Assembly: GCA_021404985.1 (NCBI GenBank)
Contig: QWHP01000102.1
Coordinates: 1 to 8,551 of the forward strand
From: Actinobacteria bacterium ATB1
GTDB taxonomy: Bacteria > Actinomycetota > Acidimicrobiia > UBA2766
Reading direction: 5' to 3'
DNA length: 8,551 nt
A program made the translations under genes and the position numbers. The notes under the pieces are model-generated. The model ran no database searches, had not been told where the DNA came from, and saw only the letters and a program-made list of their open reading frames with translations. Below, piece after piece: positions 5,966 to 8,551 of this stretch; within the stretch, counting starts at the first letter, position 1; each line of letters begins with the position of its first letter.

Positions 5966-6768
5966 CTACTCGGTCAGGAAGGCCAGTGTCTCGCGAGCGG
6001 CAGTCCTGTCGGTGACTGTCCCCAGGTGTGACGTGCCCTGAAGGTGCAGGAGCCGACCGCCTGGAATCCCCGGGGCGTGGACCTGAAGAGCTCCGGGCTG
6101 TACAGGTGATCCTTCTCACCTTCGACGATGAGCGCAGGCGTCATGATCCTTTGCAGGTGGCCGGTGGCGCAAAGGGGGTCCTCGGCCTCGATCGTACGGA
6201 TCATGTCGGTCGGGCCGTCCGCGGTCATACGCCGGGCCAGGAGCCACATCACAGGGGCAGAGACTCGTCCGGACAGCTCAGACTTGGCCATCGCACGCCC
6301 CATCGACGCCCAGTCCCTGCGCGTCGTGCCCACTCGACAGAACGGGCCAGTTCGAGCTGCACCGCCCCGCCGGGATCGGACAGGCCTCGAGCTGCCGCGA
6401 GGACGACGAGACTCGCTACGAGATGAGGATGGTCTGAGGCGAACTACAGCGCGACGGAGCCACCTGTCGAGACACCCTCCACGGTGATGGGGCGGTCGAA
6501 CTCGTGCTCGATCACCATCGCGTAGTCGGCAGCGATGCCTCCGATCGTCGTGCCCTCCTCCAGACCGGGGCGACGATTGACGAGATGGACGGCGCACCGG
6601 CTCGCTAGGACGCGCAGGTGCCGCAGCTCGGAACGGCGCTCGAAGCCGTGCGGCACCTCGTATGCGGGCATCAGACCTGAGAACACGATGAGGGGCGGCC
6701 GGTACCCAGCAAAAGACAGGGGCAGGCCGGCGCAGCGCGTGGAACCGTGGTTCCGGTGCCGGACCCAT
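5966..6768 (-). pseudogene. Alpha/beta-hydrolase pseudogene (amber codon plus frame changes)
   Basis: Joining three reading frames gives a nearly complete hydrolase of about 265 residues, the normal family size. The first segment has the core strand PPLIVFSG and the nucleophile elbow GVSTGGSVAL (GxSxG), then TAG at 6446-6444. In the same frame after the TAG, homologous-looking sequence continues (FASDHPHLVASLVVLAAARG). Near 6315-6340 the frame shifts by -1 to RRDWASMGRAMA, which carries the acid segment EGEKDHLYSPEL. Near 6065-6095, beside a CCCCGGGG run, it shifts by -1 again to GIPGGRLLHLQGTSHLGT, which has the catalytic histidine, and ends at TAG (5968-5966). No start codon is seen in the first frame; ATG at 6768, nine bases after the upstream gene's stop, would require one more shift near 6725-6745. 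Serine, aspartate and histidine survive, so decay looks recent. The substrate is unknown. Intact long genes on both sides argue against generally poor sequence. Confidence 0.85.
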
Positions 6769-6777
6769 CGCGATGCG

Positions 6778-8551
6778 TCAGATCTCGACCGTGGTGAGGG
6801 GGTACAGGTCGTATGCGACCATGGCGACTGCCTGCCCCCCGAGGACGTCCTCCGGGATCCGTGCGGAAAGGCGTTGCGGGGCGCCTGCACCGTCCAAGGT
6901 GAGCTCGACGTGGGGTTCGTGAACACGGCCCGTCACGCGGTCGTAGATCACGATCTGCAGCCAGTGATCGGCGGCGCGCACTCCGGGCGCGTCGAGGACC
7001 ACCACGATGGTGCTGCCGTCGATGTGGGCCTCCACCTCCACGCCACCAGGTCTGCGGGCGGCGTCACCCTCCCAGGGATCGGTCGAGAAGGTGAGGAAAC
7101 CGCACGCCTCGTCCCGGTCGTCGGCGAGACCGAGGCCCCTCAGGAGGTCCGTGAACTCCGGAATGCTGTCGACGGGCGCGACCAGCGATGCCGAGCCGTC
7201 TGCCAGTCCTTGCGGCGGTGACACGCGGCCTCCGAAACGCAGGCGGTGAATGTCGATGTTGATGCCCTGCGCGATGAGGTGCAAGTGGCCCTCGAAGTAC
7301 ATGAACCCGTCCCTGAAGTACCCCGCCGCCACCATCTTGTTGACCGTGGATGCCTGGTACTCGTAGATGTCGCCGCGCTGGTGCGCCCATGCGACCGCAG
7401 CCACGAAACGATGGCGCTCCGGGTCGACGTGCAGCGGGGCGACGATGAAGTTCTGGGAGTCGATCATCGCCTGGCCGACCGCGTCGATCTCCTTCGGCAT
7501 CGAAGCCCGGGCACTGTGGATCACGAACGCCGTGACGGAGTCGCCCCCGATCGCCAGCCCCGGACTGTCGTCGCCTGTGACGTTCGTCGTCGTGACGTGC
7601 AGGATCGCCTCGAGGTTTCGCCTCTCCCCACCCGCCCTGTAACGGGCCCGTATGTGAATCTCGTAGGTGGTGTCCGGGTGGAGCAACTCCTGCGGGAGGA
7701 TGTAGAGATACCGGCCCATCGACTCGACGCGGACGTCGCACGTGAGGTCGGGACTGATCGCGACATCGAGGCCATCCGGGAGGAGCACGGACTCGACCAC
7801 ATCGAGGTTCTCGTCCACGGCGAAGAGCGCGAAGTTGAGGTTGTCCGCGAGTCCGGCGTCGGGAACAGTGTCGAAGATCGGTGTCCCGAACCTGTCGAGG
7901 TGAACCAGGACTGCACCCCCCGGAGGGATGTCCGGCCGTGCACCGTCGTCCCCCGGATCGAGGCTCACGGCGGGGTCGAGGGATTGCGCCTCGCAGTAAC
8001 CCGGGTCGATGGCGAAGATCTCACCGGTCGAGGACCCGACGTAGACGGTCCCGGACGCCCCCAGGGTCGGGGACGCGTTGATGTCGTTCTCGGGGACCTT
8101 CGGGTTCGTGTCGTAGGACCAGACACGCTCGCCGGACTTGTCGATGCAGTAGATCTTCCCGTTCTGGTTTCCGACGTAACTGTTTCCTTCGGGGTCGATG
8201 ACCGGCGAGCTCTTCACCGGCGCGTCCGTCACGTACATCCAGCGCCGGCGTCCGAACCGGTCCAGGCAGTAGATGGCACCGTCGGAGGAGCCGATGACGA
8301 TGCCACCGTCCTCGGTGACCGCGGCTGACGAGTAGACAAGGCCGAGGGTCTGGTAACTCCAGAGCTCGGAACCGTCCTCGGCGTCGAGTGCGTACACGCG
8401 GCCGTCGAAGCAGCCGAGGAAGAGCTCGCCGTGAAGTCCGTGGGCGAGCGAGCTCACGACGGCGCCCCCGAGGTGCACGGCCCAGATCCGGGTCCCGTCA
8501 CTCGTCCTTACGGCGTGGACCTGTCCGGCAAGGTCACCTATGTAGACGACA
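6778..8551 (-). CDS. PQQ-type beta-propeller repeat protein with unclassified C-terminal half, 5' end cut off
   Basis: The frame stays open to the right edge of the window, so the N-terminus is missing; 590 residues are visible, ending at TGA 6780-6778. A GTG at 8478 lies inside a propeller repeat and is not the start. Five repeats of about 40 residues are seen, with cores VHAVRTSDGTRIW (11-23), VYALDAEDGSELW (52-64), IYCLDRFGRRRW (93-104), IYCIDKSGERVW (133-144) and IFAIDPG (178-184), each preceded by a V-x-G-x-x-x-G strand. These are PQQ/pyrrolo-quinoline-type propeller blades, as in BamB-like and quinoprotein folds; actual PQQ binding is not implied. A Pro/Asp-rich linker follows, then a region at about 205-320 that looks Ig-like (HPDTTYEIHIRARYRA), then about 270 residues I do not recognise. 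Such proteins are usually exported or surface-attached, but the signal peptide would be outside the window. The function is unknown. Confidence 0.85.
   Translation of the reverse strand, partial: VVYIGDLAGQVHAVRTSDGTRIWAVHLGGAVVSSLAHGLHGELFLGCFDGRVYALDAEDGSELWSYQTLGLVYSSAAVTEDGGIVIGSSDGAIYCLDRFGRRRWMYVTDAPVKSSPVIDPEGNSYVGNQNGKIYCIDKSGERVWSYDTNPKVPENDINASPTLGASGTVYVGSSTGEIFAIDPGYCEAQSLDPAVSLDPGDDGARPDIPPGGAVLVHLDRFGTPIFDTVPDAGLADNLNFALFAVDENLDVVESVLLPDGLDVAISPDLTCDVRVESMGRYLYILPQELLHPDTTYEIHIRARYRAGGERRNLEAILHVTTTNVTGDDSPGLAIGGDSVTAFVIHSARASMPKEIDAVGQAMIDSQNFIVAPLHVDPERHRFVAAVAWAHQRGDIYEYQASTVNKMVAAGYFRDGFMYFEGHLHLIAQGINIDIHRLRFGGRVSPPQGLADGSASLVAPVDSIPEFTDLLRGLGLADDRDEACGFLTFSTDPWEGDAARRPGGVEVEAHIDGSTIVVVLDAPGVRAADHWLQIVIYDRVTGRVHEPHVELTLDGAGAPQRLSARIPEDVLGGQAVAMVAYDLYPLTTVEI

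Noticed and set aside
6006..6022. CTGTCGGTG on the plus strand, close to the mycobacterial PafBC DNA-damage promoter motif
   Set aside because: No TANNNT follows at the required spacing, it lies inside the hydrolase pseudogene, and it points away from every gene here.
6444..6926. A 160-codon frame from ATG 6926 as the true start of the hydrolase
   Set aside because: Its first 50 or so residues overlap the coding end of the PQQ protein gene in another frame and do not look like a hydrolase N-terminus.
8476..8478. GTG at 8478 as the start of the propeller protein
   Set aside because: The same frame continues upstream to the window edge with another complete propeller-blade pattern (VHAVRTSDGTRIW), so the start lies outside the window.

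Overview
The window is GC-rich DNA with strong G/C bias at third codon positions, GTG as well as ATG starts, and tightly packed co-directional genes. A high-GC actinobacterium is the best guess; this rests on composition and on the look of the TetR, SDR, DapB-like and ERCC4 proteins, not on a marker gene. All seven genes recognised lie on the minus strand, so transcription runs from high to low coordinates. No rRNA, tRNA, CRISPR array, insertion sequence or attachment site was seen.

In the order of transcription: (1) 8551-6778, the 3' part of a gene for a PQQ-type beta-propeller protein with a long unclassified C-terminal half; its start lies outside the window. (2) 6768-5966, an alpha/beta-hydrolase pseudogene that keeps its catalytic-triad motifs but carries an amber codon and apparently three reading-frame changes. 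(3) 5854-5039, an ERCC4 (XPF-type) nuclease with intact active-site motifs and an N-terminal domain of unknown role. (4) 5042-2523, a superfamily 1A (UvrD/Rep-like) DNA helicase with about 205 extra N-terminal residues; its GTG start overlaps the nuclease stop codon (GTGA), so the two are almost certainly co-translated. (5) A 179-base gap holding an AT-rich, repeat-containing promoter/operator candidate. (6) 2343-1609, a TetR-family repressor; (7) 1612-824, a classical short-chain dehydrogenase coupled to it by an ATGA overlap; (8) 813-1, a DapB-fold NAD(P)-dependent dehydrogenase that runs off the left edge.

Two functional units stand out. The nuclease-helicase pair looks like a bacterial, two-polypeptide, SF1-based analogue of the helicase-plus-ERCC4 arrangement of archaeal Hef and eukaryotic XPF, and is the best candidate here for a little-described DNA repair or defence module. 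The TetR-SDR-DapB-like set looks like a self-regulated small-molecule redox cassette whose substrate cannot be read from the sequence. The PQQ protein and the decayed hydrolase have no evident link to either unit.
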